A stretch of DNA of 64,000 nt from Dyadobacter chenwenxiniae (GCF_022869785.1 NZ_CP094997.1:868001-932000), one strand, 5' to 3'. Shown: positions 34,987 to 43,658, counted from the first letter of the stretch. A program made the numbers and translations. Notes: generated from the letters alone by a model not told the origin.

Positions 34987-35595
34987 TTGCTATTTAGAAG
35001 GAAAGCTCTCTTTGATGAACAGGATCTGTCAAGCATTTTGGATGCCTGTAAGGATGGCAATGCTCAGGCCCAACGATGTCTGATCCGACAATTTGCAGGA
35101 TATGCCAAAAGCATTTCGCTTCGATATGCAGCTACCTTTGAGGAAGCGGAAGAGATTGTCAATGACTGCTTTTTAAAAGTGTTTAATAATTTACATAGCT
35201 ATGACAAAGCTCAACCTTTCAAAGCATGGTTTCGAACAATTGCTATTAATACGGCCATTGACCATTACCGAAAGAATCTCAAATGGCAGGGACAGCTTAG
35301 TCTGGATGATCTGGAAGTCGCGGACTGGAGTGATGACATTTTAAGCGAAATATCTGCCCAAGAAATATTGATAATGGTTCAACGCCTCCCACCCGCATAT
35401 AGAATGGTTTTCACACTGTTTGTAATTGATGGGTATTCACATAAAGAAATAGCTAACATGCTTGGTATCCAGGAAGGAACATCAAAATCTAACCTGAGGG
35501 ATGCCAGACGAAAGTTGCAGACAATGATAAAACTAAACTTTCCGCATTTGTATCAACTTTATAACTGGCCTAATAAGGGATTTAATGAAAACTGA
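34987..35595 (+). CDS. ECF RNA polymerase sigma factor
   Basis: 202 residues. Sigma-70 region 2 (ISLRYAATFEEAEEIVNDCF, LKVFNNLHSYDKAQPFKAWF, INTAIDHYRK) and region 4 (RLPPAYRMVFTLFVIDGYSH, KEIANMLGIQEGTSKSNLRD) are clear. No in-frame ATG is available at the front; TTG at 34987 is the best start, though an AGAAGGAAAG stretch just after it could mean a slightly later non-ATG start. Its last 11 bp overlap the next gene. Divergent from the TonB receptor operon, which it may transcribe. Confidence 0.9.
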   Translation: MLFRRKALFDEQDLSSILDACKDGNAQAQRCLIRQFAGYAKSISLRYAATFEEAEEIVNDCFLKVFNNLHSYDKAQPFKAWFRTIAINTAIDHYRKNLKWQGQLSLDDLEVADWSDDILSEISAQEILIMVQRLPPAYRMVFTLFVIDGYSHKEIANMLGIQEGTSKSNLRDARRKLQTMIKLNFPHLYQLYNWPNKGFNEN

Positions 35596-36982
35596 GCAAT
35601 TTGACGACGAATTCCGGAAAAAGTTATTGGGTCTAGATCCAAGCGATGAAGAAGTCGATCGGATATATAATTATGTCTCTTCGAATGGCAATAGTATGCC
35701 CCATTTTTCATGGACTAAAATCCTGATTTACGGGTTGGGCGCTTCGTTATTGGTCGGCTCTCTAACCTTCAATTATGTTCAAAATCTTACCAATAAAAAA
35801 CTCTTATCCTCCCTGGATTCTTTAAAAAGCAGAATCACTTCTATCGAACTAAATTCTACTAAAAAAACAAGTCTACGTGTCGACACCGTATACATTGACC
35901 GATATATTGAAAAAACCATTGCAGCTCAAAATCGTCAGGAGTTGCTTTATACCAGGCAGAGTCCTCATAACGAAATTCAGCAGCCAATTAATAATCCGCT
36001 TACGGATGAATCAGTAAAGAATCCAAACTTCAGACCAGCAGATTCATCTGGCATGGTACCGAACCAAATGGCTGGTACTACTGCGAAATCCATTGCTCAG
36101 AATAATGCTTCTGGCGCAGAATTAAATGCCAGCAGATCAGATAATTCCGTAGTTAGGAAAGGATCCTCCGAAACAACTGGCAACGACAATAATCCGGCAA
36201 ACAAGGCAGCGTATACAAATAAAGATGATTTTCCCAAAGCTGGTAAGCCAATAATTAATAGCCGTATTGGCAACATTCATCTTTCATTTTCGGAGTTAAA
36301 ACTACCGGTTTTAAAGACGCCGGAAAAATCATCTTCTGCTAGCAAAGACAAACCCAAATATTACTCCGAATCAATGAAGTCGGTTCTTAAAAAGATGGAT
36401 TATTATGTGGGTGGAAGCCTTGGCGCAGGTAACAGACAGGTGGAAGGCTCACTTCTTGGAGAGCTGCGGATCACTCCCAAATGGAGTTTTCAAACCGGTG
36501 CCCGCTGGAAAGAGATCACCGGCGACAGTTACGACACTGCCGAGCAGTTTGGTCAAGAGACCGGCCAGGATTTTCGGACTTTATATGCGCCCTATGTAGC
36601 TCAAAATGTTGATTTGTTAAATATTGAACAAAATTACCAGCTCGTTCAAATTCCCTTAACCATTGCATATCATCACGAGATACGTCCGAATTGGGGCCTA
36701 AGTTTCGGAGTAGGAACCGATCTTACAGTTTACTCCCTAAAAGACATCCATTTCAATTATAAGAAAGACAGTCAATCCTTTGATAAAGGAGAATACAATG
36801 CAAAATTAGCCATAAAGCCTTTTAACGATATTACAATAAACCTGGGTCTGGAGCGTCGCTCGAACAAGTTCCTGTTTAGGGTAAGTCCTTACGTTAGTCC
36901 TCAATTACGTAAAACAGAATTTTCCAACAAAGATCTTTTGTGGGGTGCCAGGGTGCAGGTTTTGTATAAATTTAATAGATGA
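35585..36982 (+). CDS. Membrane protein: anti-sigma-like N-terminus, barrel-like C-terminus
   Basis: 465 residues, start overlapping the sigma gene stop by 11 bp. Residues 1-40 are acidic and soluble (QFDDEFRKKLLGLDPSDEEVDRIYN), then one membrane helix (~43-62, ILIYGLGASLLVGSLTFNYV), a coiled coil, a long low-complexity Asn/Ser/Thr linker (~130-250), and a C-terminal ~195-residue domain of alternating strands (YYVGGSLGAGNRQVEGSLLG, ITPKWSFQTGARWKE, FLFRVSPYVSPQL, WGARVQVLYKFNR) like a PorT/OmpA-type outer-membrane barrel. The linker could span the periplasm. It is the natural anti-sigma partner, physically tied to an outer-membrane part. Role inferred. Confidence 0.75.
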   Translation: MKTEQFDDEFRKKLLGLDPSDEEVDRIYNYVSSNGNSMPHFSWTKILIYGLGASLLVGSLTFNYVQNLTNKKLLSSLDSLKSRITSIELNSTKKTSLRVDTVYIDRYIEKTIAAQNRQELLYTRQSPHNEIQQPINNPLTDESVKNPNFRPADSSGMVPNQMAGTTAKSIAQNNASGAELNASRSDNSVVRKGSSETTGNDNNPANKAAYTNKDDFPKAGKPIINSRIGNIHLSFSELKLPVLKTPEKSSSASKDKPKYYSESMKSVLKKMDYYVGGSLGAGNRQVEGSLLGELRITPKWSFQTGARWKEITGDSYDTAEQFGQETGQDFRTLYAPYVAQNVDLLNIEQNYQLVQIPLTIAYHHEIRPNWGLSFGVGTDLTVYSLKDIHFNYKKDSQSFDKGEYNAKLAIKPFNDITINLGLERRSNKFLFRVSPYVSPQLRKTEFSNKDLLWGARVQVLYKFNR

Positions 36983-36993
36983 CTTTTAACGAA

Positions 36994-37845
36994 CTATAAC
37001 CCAAGCTGCCCAATCCGCTCCCGACAAAGCCGTTCCGTCAAATCCCTCAACAACGCCACACGACTCCCCAAATACTCCAACTCCCCTTTCTCAATCTTGT
37101 AATTCCTATTATACCTGGCATCAATATACGCCTTTTTGAGAAGTACAAACAGCCGCTTTTCTTCCTCCGTGGTCATCGGAAAAACAGTAGTAAATTCTGC
37201 ATGCTGTTTAATAACCTGATTCCCAAGAATCTCAATGTCATGGATTCTCGGCTTATAGTCTGTGAAAACAAGCAGAACAGCTGCGTAGTATCGTTCCGTA
37301 GCTTGATGAAGTAAAAAGGCCGCTTCCTTGTACCACGTTTTTTCAATCTGGATATACGCAGTTTCCAAAAACCGGCTGGCTCCCTCAAACCAATGCTCAA
37401 ATTCCTCAGTAGATTTCTCGACCCGTTGCGCCGGATTTAGATCTTTCGGCTCAGATAAGGTGAATTTCCCAGAATCAAAAAGCATGATTCCTTCTTTCAA
37501 TATATCTACGAAAAAGTAGTAATTCCGTTCGATCTTGTCATTCACGAAACCAATGCTGTGGTAGATAATGCTCGTCCTGGTGATGTCCTCATTCGCCATC
37601 AGTTCTTCTTCCAGCTCACGCGATTTCTTGACTTGTTTGGCGGAATTTTTGTCTTTGGTGACAATCAGAATGTCAAAATCACTTACATACTCATACTTCT
37701 CCTGGTAATCCTCGACCCAGTCACCCCGCGCATAGCTGCCGAAGAGAATGATCATTTCAGCCTGGACTTTGTCTAGTACTATTTGGGTGAGTGCTTTTAG
37801 CTGGTCTTGCTTGTTTTGCGGGAGGTGAGAGAGGGAAGTTTTCAT
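36994..37845 (-). CDS. Nucleotidyltransferase-HEPN fusion protein, copy 1
   Basis: 283 residues from the ATG at 37845. The N-terminal domain is a minimal nucleotidyltransferase: GSYARGDW (36-43) and DFDILIV with Asp56 and Asp58 as metal ligands. The C-terminal domain is HEPN-like (AAFLLHQATERYYAAVLLVF, YKPRIHDIEILGNQVIKQHA, KKAYIDARYNRNYK). I see no RxxxxxH RNase motif, so this is the KNTase-C type rather than a clear toxin. Separate MNT/HEPN pairs act as toxin-antitoxin systems through AMPylation; fused forms are common in Bacteroidota with unknown targets. A second copy is at 59688, sharing the 40-bp leader. Its start overlaps the displaced tail of the glycosyltransferase gene. Confidence 0.9.
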   Translation of the reverse strand: MKTSLSHLPQNKQDQLKALTQIVLDKVQAEMIILFGSYARGDWVEDYQEKYEYVSDFDILIVTKDKNSAKQVKKSRELEEELMANEDITRTSIIYHSIGFVNDKIERNYYFFVDILKEGIMLFDSGKFTLSEPKDLNPAQRVEKSTEEFEHWFEGASRFLETAYIQIEKTWYKEAAFLLHQATERYYAAVLLVFTDYKPRIHDIEILGNQVIKQHAEFTTVFPMTTEEEKRLFVLLKKAYIDARYNRNYKIEKGELEYLGSRVALLRDLTERLCRERIGQLGL

Positions 37846-37939
37846 TCGTGTGTGGGGGTTTTTGAAATTTTGGTAAGATACAAAAGTCTGTAAACATACC
37901 AGTAACGGGCAACTTTCCCGTTTCTTTTTTGAGTAATTG
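37842..37939 (-). pseudogene. Displaced 3' end of the glycosyltransferase gene
   Basis: Reading the minus strand from the IS edge, in the frame continued from the gene at 40839, gives ITQKRNGKVARYWYVYRL, a typical C-terminus for this glycosyltransferase group, then LYLTKISKTPTHE from the nucleotidyltransferase leader and a TGA overlapping that gene's ATG. The IS insertion split this tail from the main gene. The last 13 codons look borrowed, so the native end was probably already altered. Confidence 0.75.
37846..37885 (-). repeat. 40-bp leader identical to that of copy 2
   Basis: These 40 bases upstream of the copy 1 start are identical to 60561-60600 upstream of copy 2. Identity ends sharply at 37885/60600. 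In copy 2 the leader is the left part of a 16-bp palindrome; in copy 1 the right arm is missing. Confidence 0.9.
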
Positions 37940-37982
37940 TGCACTGCCCCCAAAAAGTTAGACACTTCTTGGGGGCTTTTTT

Positions 37983-38501
37983 ATGGGCAAAAACAGAAAA
38001 CACAGTGTAGCTTTCAGGCTAAAGGTCGTTAAAGCCTATCTAGCCGGTGATGGTATCAATGAATTATCCAGACGCTTTAAGATTGCTAAATCCAGTGTGC
38101 AAAAATGGATTGGACATTATAAGCAAGGCGGGGGTTCAAGCCTTTTGCCGCAATACGGGCACAATTACACAAAAGAATTTAAGCAACAAGTCGTGCATGC
38201 TTATCAGAACCAGGGCTTATCTTTGAATGAGTGCTGCTTCAAATTTAAAATACCCAGCATGAGTACTTTACATGTCTGGATCAGGCAGTATGAGCAGTTT
38301 GGTATAGATGGTTTTATCACGGCCCGTGGCAGGCCCAGGTCTATGAAAAACAAACCCAAGATCATTAAAACATACGGTCCATTGACCCGATTGGAGGAGC
38401 TCGAAAACGAGAACCTGCGCCTGAGGGCAGAGAATGACTTGCTAAAAAAGCTGGATGCCTTAATCCGCGAGAAGGAAGCTGCGCAAAAGAAAAAGCGTTG
38501 A
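37983..38501 (+). CDS. IS3-family transposase OrfA
   Basis: 172 residues. Two helix-turn-helix units (RLKVVKAYLAGDGINELSRR, FKIAKSSVQKWIGHYKQGG; then NECCFKFKIPSMSTLHVWIR) and a C-terminal leucine zipper (LTRLEELENENLRLRAENDL) are the parts used for binding the IS ends and for multimer formation. The end has an A-rich GAAAAAG stretch (~38487-38493) where a -1 frameshift would join it to OrfB, as in other IS3 members. Confidence 0.93.
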   Translation: MGKNRKHSVAFRLKVVKAYLAGDGINELSRRFKIAKSSVQKWIGHYKQGGGSSLLPQYGHNYTKEFKQQVVHAYQNQGLSLNECCFKFKIPSMSTLHVWIRQYEQFGIDGFITARGRPRSMKNKPKIIKTYGPLTRLEELENENLRLRAENDLLKKLDALIREKEAAQKKKR

Positions 38502-39340
38502 CAATCCATGGGTTAAGGCAGAAATACCCGCTTGAATTGCTTTTGGACCTCTTTGAAATACCCAGAAGTAATTTCTACTACCATATTAAAAATAGCGCTG
38601 CCGACAGCAAGTATAAAGACGCGCGAAGGCAGATCAGGCAAGTTTATGATCGGCATAAGGGAAGGTTCGGCTACCGTCGCATTACAATGACTATCCGTAA
38701 GATGGGCAGCAACATCAACCATAAAACGGTCTTAAAGCTGATGAAGGCCATGGACCTTAAATCGCTGGTCCGCGCCAAAAAGTACCGCTCTTACAAAGGT
38801 CAGACAGGCAAGGTAGCGCCCAACATCCTCAACAGGGATTTTAAATCTATAAAGCCATCACAGAAATGGGCAACGGATGTCTCTGAGTTCAGGGTGAAAG
38901 ACAAAAAACTTTTTCTATCTCCTATTATTGATCTCTTTAATGGAGAAATCATCAGTTATAGCCTATCTGAATCGGCTAATTTCAAACAAGTCACACAAAT
39001 GCTCAAAACCGCATTTAAAAAGATAAATAAGCCAGAAAGCCTGGTGCTACATTCGGATCAGGGATGACAAATGAATATGAGTGAATATCAAAAAATGCTC
39101 AAATCAAAAGGCATTACCCAAAGTATGTCCAGAAAAGGCAATTGCCTGGACAACGCTATTATTGAAAACTTTTTTGGAACAATTAAATCGGAATTGTTCT
39201 ACCTGAACAAATATCAAAGCATTGATGAGCTCAAAAAAGACATCAAAGATTACATTCACTATTACAACAAAGATAGGATCAGGCTTAATTTAAATGGAAT
39301 GAGCCCGGCTCAATACCGGGCTCATCACACTAATCGTTAA
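38498..39340 (+). pseudogene. IS3-family transposase OrfB (rve integrase), interrupted by TGA
   Basis: The frame is -1 to OrfA and overlaps its end by 4 bp. It carries HTH_21 (YDRHKGRFGYRRITMTIRKM) and the DDE core: first Asp in WATDVSEFRVKD, second in LHSDQG, then a TGA at 39065-39067, where the family has Trp (HSDQGWQY). The same frame goes on to SMSRKGNCLDNAIIENFFGT with the catalytic Glu and the tail to 39340. It is therefore a point nonsense mutation, not a frameshift. Without readthrough it gives an inactive transposase lacking the Glu. Confidence 0.9.
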
Positions 39341-39366
39341 ATCTTAACTCGTCCAACTTTTGGGGT

Positions 39367-40839
39367 TCAGTCCATTGTAGCAGCCTTTTCTATGATGTCA
39401 AATTTTCCGGAATAGCGTGTCTTTGGGTCTGTAAAATGATTAGAAGGTGAAATATAATAGGCATTTGATCCGGGCTTGATAGACCCATATATCGCATTAA
39501 GCCATTGGAATTTATGTAGATCGTTCAAGTCCCCTAATCCGATAAATCTCATTTTCAAAGGGTAAGCTACATAATAGTAAATATGACCGCCAGGAAACCA
39601 CTTATGTGCAACCATCGGATCGCCTTCGGACATTCTTTTATTTGCAATATCATCCTTGCGAATCTTGTCGAAAGCAGGTAGCAGTTCATCCCAGCCATGC
39701 AAATCAAGTGTCGGGTCATTTAGGCCGGTCTCGGGAGAAGCCTTATCTGAGATGGTGCCCGGAAAAAAGTAGATAAGCAAAGGGCCAGCAACACAGACAA
39801 AGCTGGCAATCAAAACAGCAGCTTTTAAAAAACGATACGCTTTTTTTGAATATTGATTCAGGCTGAAATCAATGTAAACCGCTGCAATAATCATCAATCC
39901 CAGAAATCCAGGCCCGCTCCAATGAGGTAGCGTACTTCTGAATAGGGAAACCAGACTTGTTGCGAAAATGATCGGAACACTGCACCATAACAACAATTGG
40001 ACAGCGTCGCTTGCTATAAACTTTTTTCTTTTTGCATATGCTGTAAGGCAAACGACATAAATAACGAATTGCACAGGATTCGAATAGAGGATCTGGCCGA
40101 TTGTTGTCACCAGGAACGATTTGAAATGAATGCCCTCGTCAACTGTAACTCTTTCGCTGTGAAATTTCCAGGTGATAAAATCGTTGCTGATATTCCAGTA
40201 GAGAATGGGGGAGATAAGAAGAAGTGTAATTGCTATTCCCAGATATAAAAACGGGTTTTTCAGTAAAGAGCGGCGATGAAAAATAATGAAACCTATAAAG
40301 CCAAGCCAAAGAAAAATACCATGGACTTTGCACATCATTGCTAAGCCGATCCATATACCAACTAGTAAAATACGATTGTTTTGGTTTGCATTTTCTGGTG
40401 CGGTAACGATCTTGACCATTTCATGCAGCGCCACCAACCAAAACATAAGCTGTACCGAATCGGGCAAAATAAAAAGCCCGGAAATAAGACTAGTATAGAT
40501 TGAGGCATTATAGAGAATGGAAGCGAAAATGCCTGCTCTTTCATTGGCTATCCGCTGTGTGCATTTAGCAATAAGCCATGTATTTATTGCAGCTCCAAAA
40601 ATTGCTGGCAAACGCATTGACAGATCACTAATCCAGGTCAGGTTTAACGTAGTAAGCCGAATAAAAAGTCCGACTAACGGAGGATGATCAAAGTGGTTCC
40701 AGTCGGGTTGTACTGCGTAAGTAAAGTAATAAACTTCATCATTGCCAAGATTAAGAAAAGTGGCTAATAGAATGCGTATCAGTGCCGTAAAGACAATAAT
40801 TTGAGTTAATGGATTGAATGACGACGCTATTTGTGCCAC
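39367..40839 (-). CDS. Membrane glycosyltransferase (GT39/PMT_2-like), 3'-truncated by the IS
   Basis: 490 residues with about 10-11 membrane helices. The first periplasmic loop has the family Asp (NLGNDEVYYFTYAVQPDWNH, FDHPPLVG), as in ArnT/PMT-type enzymes that move a sugar from polyprenyl phosphate. The soluble C-terminal part (VAHKWFPGGHIYYYVAYPLK) is present up to IIEKAAT; the last two residues (MD) and the stop come from the IS end. The lost tail is at 37939-37842. About 20 native residues are missing, so activity is uncertain. 13 bp downstream of the PHP-domain gene, same operon. Confidence 0.88.
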   Translation of the reverse strand: MAQIASSFNPLTQIIVFTALIRILLATFLNLGNDEVYYFTYAVQPDWNHFDHPPLVGLFIRLTTLNLTWISDLSMRLPAIFGAAINTWLIAKCTQRIANERAGIFASILYNASIYTSLISGLFILPDSVQLMFWLVALHEMVKIVTAPENANQNNRILLVGIWIGLAMMCKVHGIFLWLGFIGFIIFHRRSLLKNPFLYLGIAITLLLISPILYWNISNDFITWKFHSERVTVDEGIHFKSFLVTTIGQILYSNPVQFVIYVVCLTAYAKRKKFIASDAVQLLLWCSVPIIFATSLVSLFRSTLPHWSGPGFLGLMIIAAVYIDFSLNQYSKKAYRFLKAAVLIASFVCVAGPLLIYFFPGTISDKASPETGLNDPTLDLHGWDELLPAFDKIRKDDIANKRMSEGDPMVAHKWFPGGHIYYYVAYPLKMRFIGLGDLNDLHKFQWLNAIYGSIKPGSNAYYISPSNHFTDPKTRYSGKFDIIEKAATMD

Positions 40840-40852
40840 TAATAGACAGAAA

Positions 40853-42040
40853 TTATAGTTTAAAATAGACCCATTGACGGGAATGGCGATTCGTATTGTT
40901 CCATTGCACCACTTTTCCCACCAGAAACAGCCATGTGAAAAGGATTATCACACCTAATGCACGAAATAACATCGTTTCTAAAATATTTTCCGGAACTTTT
41001 GAAAGAGTCAAATCAGGATCTTCGGTGTAAAATACAGGATTTAAATATAGCTTGGTACCATTGTCATAGGTGCAGGTGGCTCTGGCGTAATGGTAGTTTT
41101 TATTAAGTACAAAGTTGACTTTTTGAAGATTATTAAACGACTGTATCACCTTTCCATTCTGGCCAGTAATAACAATTTCTCTGGCAGGTTGACTTAATTC
41201 GATTGTGATAATATCTGTACTAATTGTCAGGCTTTTGAGATAAGGTATTGAATCCACATTCTGATTGTCACCAATTACAACACCATAACTATTTCCGGAT
41301 TTAAGTGCCTGTAAAACTAAATCTTTGCTATTTTCCCGAACGTTTACAAATGTACACATCTTGCCAAGCCGGTCCTTTTTGATAACATTGTGCAAATCAT
41401 CATTACCAACAACAAACGTTTTTTTCCCGGCAGAAAGATCGGCATCCCATTGACTTGTTGAAATTACGGAAGGATTTAAAACTTCCATGCAATCATAACC
41501 TGACAGCGATTGAAAGTCGCTATCAACATAGCCTTTTCTTAATTCCGGGTGATTTAATATAGTAACTGACTGGGCTTCCTTCAAATGATTAAGCACATCT
41601 TGTTTATTGTGAATAGTTTGTGGAAAAAGGTAATCCAACCATTGAACTTTTTTGCTTCCCAAAACAAGCTGATGCGTTTTGTTGATATTAAAGCCGTGTT
41701 CATATGCAGATATATAATTCTTTTCAAAAGAGCCGGTTGTATCAATATTCTGATAATTGGAAACACAATGAACACCATATTTCAATGCTTTGTACGCGCT
41801 GTGAACATCATTTGCTGTCCCGTGTCCATTGGTAATACCCTTCCAGCTCCGTGCGTGCGCGTGAAAATTGCACTTCACCCAATGGTCAGATTTTGCCGAT
41901 TTATATGGATTGTAAATCGCGCTACCATTGAAGGGCGCTGACCGATAAAATTGAAATCTGGGGCAAAAGAAATATTGGTTTACCAATAGTAAAACAACCA
42001 GCGTGAATAAGAAAATGGAGGCAGACCGAAGTGCTTTCAT
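40853..42040 (-). CDS. Membrane-anchored PHP-domain protein
   Basis: 395 residues. N-terminal membrane helix (SIFLFTLVVLLLVNQYFFC), a PHP-type metal-binding domain with HWVKCNFHAHARSWKGITNG (HxH), GVHCVSNYQNID, LNHPELRKGYVDSDFQSL, CMEVLNPS and VVGNDDLHN (Asp/His at the end of the site), then a small beta domain and a second membrane helix (LFRALGVIILFTWLFLVGKV). PHP domains hydrolyse phosphoesters. Its place in one operon with a polyprenyl-phosphate-sugar-type glycosyltransferase suggests a step in envelope glycan or lipid modification. The substrate cannot be named. Confidence 0.85.
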   Translation of the reverse strand: MKALRSASIFLFTLVVLLLVNQYFFCPRFQFYRSAPFNGSAIYNPYKSAKSDHWVKCNFHAHARSWKGITNGHGTANDVHSAYKALKYGVHCVSNYQNIDTTGSFEKNYISAYEHGFNINKTHQLVLGSKKVQWLDYLFPQTIHNKQDVLNHLKEAQSVTILNHPELRKGYVDSDFQSLSGYDCMEVLNPSVISTSQWDADLSAGKKTFVVGNDDLHNVIKKDRLGKMCTFVNVRENSKDLVLQALKSGNSYGVVIGDNQNVDSIPYLKSLTISTDIITIELSQPAREIVITGQNGKVIQSFNNLQKVNFVLNKNYHYARATCTYDNGTKLYLNPVFYTEDPDLTLSKVPENILETMLFRALGVIILFTWLFLVGKVVQWNNTNRHSRQWVYFKL

Positions 42041-42769
42041 GGATTCCGTAAAATTGCATTTATGGGATTAGCAGAATGTTAACCCACTGATAACTTACAG
42101 TCATGTTTGGGCAAGTCACGCACGTTTCGTGATTAGAAACTGATGATAAGTCCTCGATAATTACGGTTGGATTTTGAGAAAGGTGGGGTAATGGAAGAAA
42201 TTTAAAAATTTCGAAAATTTGTATTTTTCACCCCACCATTGCATCATATATTCCGTATGGTAACCAGAATGTATAACCTTGTTTAATGCCGACTGCATAG
42301 CAGTTATTGTCGTTGCAGCGATGGGTGCTTTCTGGGGAATGAAGGTGTTATTGCCCACAATCAGCACTTGTTTTTTTTAACGCAAAGGATACGCAGCCAT
42401 GGTAATGAGGATTAAATCTTTCCGGTGTAGCCGCGAGCGGATTTGCGAAGGAGAATCGGGCAGCATCAGTTTGATTCCTATATCTGGTGATAGACAAACT
42501 TAAGTCCGTCGAGATAGAGATATGTTGCGTTGGAATTTGAATACGATGACGGGATCTATTTTGAGAGCAAAATAGCAATGAATGAATTATTAATTGAAAA
42601 ACAGAGGATTGCTAAAAGACTTATTAATGGATCCGAGCAATTTATTCTGAGGAAATTTTCGGTATCGGTGAGCATTATTACGAAGTATATGTAATTTATG
42701 ATAATATTCTAACGATCCCGATGGAAAACGAAGCAAATCGCTGGGTGATTTGCGCACCAGAACAGCCCT
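42041..42769. other. Non-coding stretch with remnants
   Basis: No intact gene. It holds the hairpin element at 42182 and a plus-strand open frame around 42524-42693 (VALEFEYDDGIYFESKIAMN, then EKQRIAKRLINGSEQFILRK), which reads protein-like but has no clear start and no family I know. Confidence 0.45.
42182..42256 (+). repeat. Second GGTGGGGT/ACCCCACC element
   Basis: Arms GGTGGGGT (42182-42189) and ACCCCACC (42230-42237), followed by ATTGCAT and, 6 bp later, TTCCGTA. Nearly the same as the element at 34876 upstream of an ECF sigma gene, but no intact gene follows here. Confidence 0.5.
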
Positions 42770-43197
42770 CAATGTCCATGCATTTTTTGAGGTAAATACG
42801 CTCAACCTGTTCGAATTCCAGCGGGATTACCTCCACCTCTCCACCTGAGCACTTAAAGCTCTCCATGGGGTTCCTGGTAATCAGATCCTTTTTGACACCG
42901 ATGTTGGCGATCTGCCTGATCCACTTGACATCTTTCCTGGCAGAAACCTCGGCAAGCGGTTTTGGCTTCCATGCCTGGCGAGGTCACTTTTTTGGTCTTG
43001 GAACACCAGTGGTTTGGGTGCACCTTTTTTCCCAGGGAAATTTCATCTTCGAGTCCCTCAATGGTAATCCGGACATAGATGGGCGCTTTGCCATCCTTGG
43101 TCGCTTTGGCTTTAAAGAGCCAGAATAAAATCGAAAGTTTCTGATTGCTTTCATCCTTCACATTTTTAAGTGATCTAATGTTTCCCGGCGGGGACAT
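42770..43197 (-). pseudogene. Tyrosine recombinase (phage-type integrase), N-terminal remnant
   Basis: The first frame reads the arm-binding domain of Bacteroidota tyrosine recombinases (QKLSILFWLFKAKATKDGK, APIYVRITIEGLEDEISLGK, VHPNHWCSKTKKV). Near 42990 the frame changes to KWIRQIANIGVKKDLITRNP, ESFKCSGGEVEVIPLEFEQV, a piece of the core-binding domain with an internal deletion. The catalytic R-H-R-Y part is gone. It suggests a lost integrative element between 42 and 43.6 kb. Confidence 0.82.
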
Positions 43198-43254
43198 CCC
43201 GCAGGCGACGCATCGATTTCCTCAAAACCACATCACACAAGCTATTTTGCGAAA

Positions 43255-43293
43255 TTCGGTTACCTAATTTAGAAAATCTGATAGGTAACCGAA
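43255..43293. repeat. Perfect 11-bp inverted repeat
   Basis: TTCGGTTACCT and AGGTAACCGAA with a 17-bp spacer, 58 bp upstream of the recombinase remnant's start. It could be a recombinase arm or attachment site, or a regulator site. From 43294 to 43658 nothing else is seen except a weak GATCCC/GGGATC hairpin near 43393-43419 and the presumed sigma gene promoter. Confidence 0.6.
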
Positions 43294-43658
43294 TCGGTTG
43301 GTTTACTTTGATCAGAATGATTCACGAATCTTCAAACAAGCTGATTTTCAGGCCATTTTAAACGAAAAAGGCGCCCTTTGAGGTGCTTTCAGTGATCCCC
43401 TCTCACAAACGGAAGGGATCGCGAGAGAGACGGTGCCGCGCTAGCCTTCCTCGCCAGATCTTCTTGATGGCTGGACTTGTCTTTAACTTACTTGGTAAGC
43501 AGTTCAAAAGATTGGTTCGCAAAGCTGGAAAGTCGTTCAGTGGTGACAACCATCGATAAAGAGTTGGATCAAAAACTCAATTTGCAGGCTATTGTCTTTT
43601 TGTAATTTTCTTTGTGTTTTTTCAATCAAATTAGAACAAAATATTGTTATTTTGAACT

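Larger units (their letters stand above)
37940..39374 (+). mobile_element. IS3-family insertion sequence (1435 bp)
   Basis: Terminal inverted repeats: left TGCACTGCCCCCAAAAAGTT, right (complement) TGGACTGAACCCCAAAAGTT. The flanks carry a 3-bp direct duplication, TTG at 37937-37939 and 39375-39377, as expected for IS3-family transposition. Inside are orfA and orfB in the usual -1 relation. The right end supplies the stop codon of the interrupted glycosyltransferase gene. OrfB has a nonsense codon, so the copy is probably not autonomous. Confidence 0.93.

Noticed and set aside
36994..37845. Calling the nucleotidyltransferase-HEPN protein a toxin-antitoxin system
   Set aside because: It is a single fused gene without a visible HEPN RNase motif; toxicity cannot be claimed from sequence.
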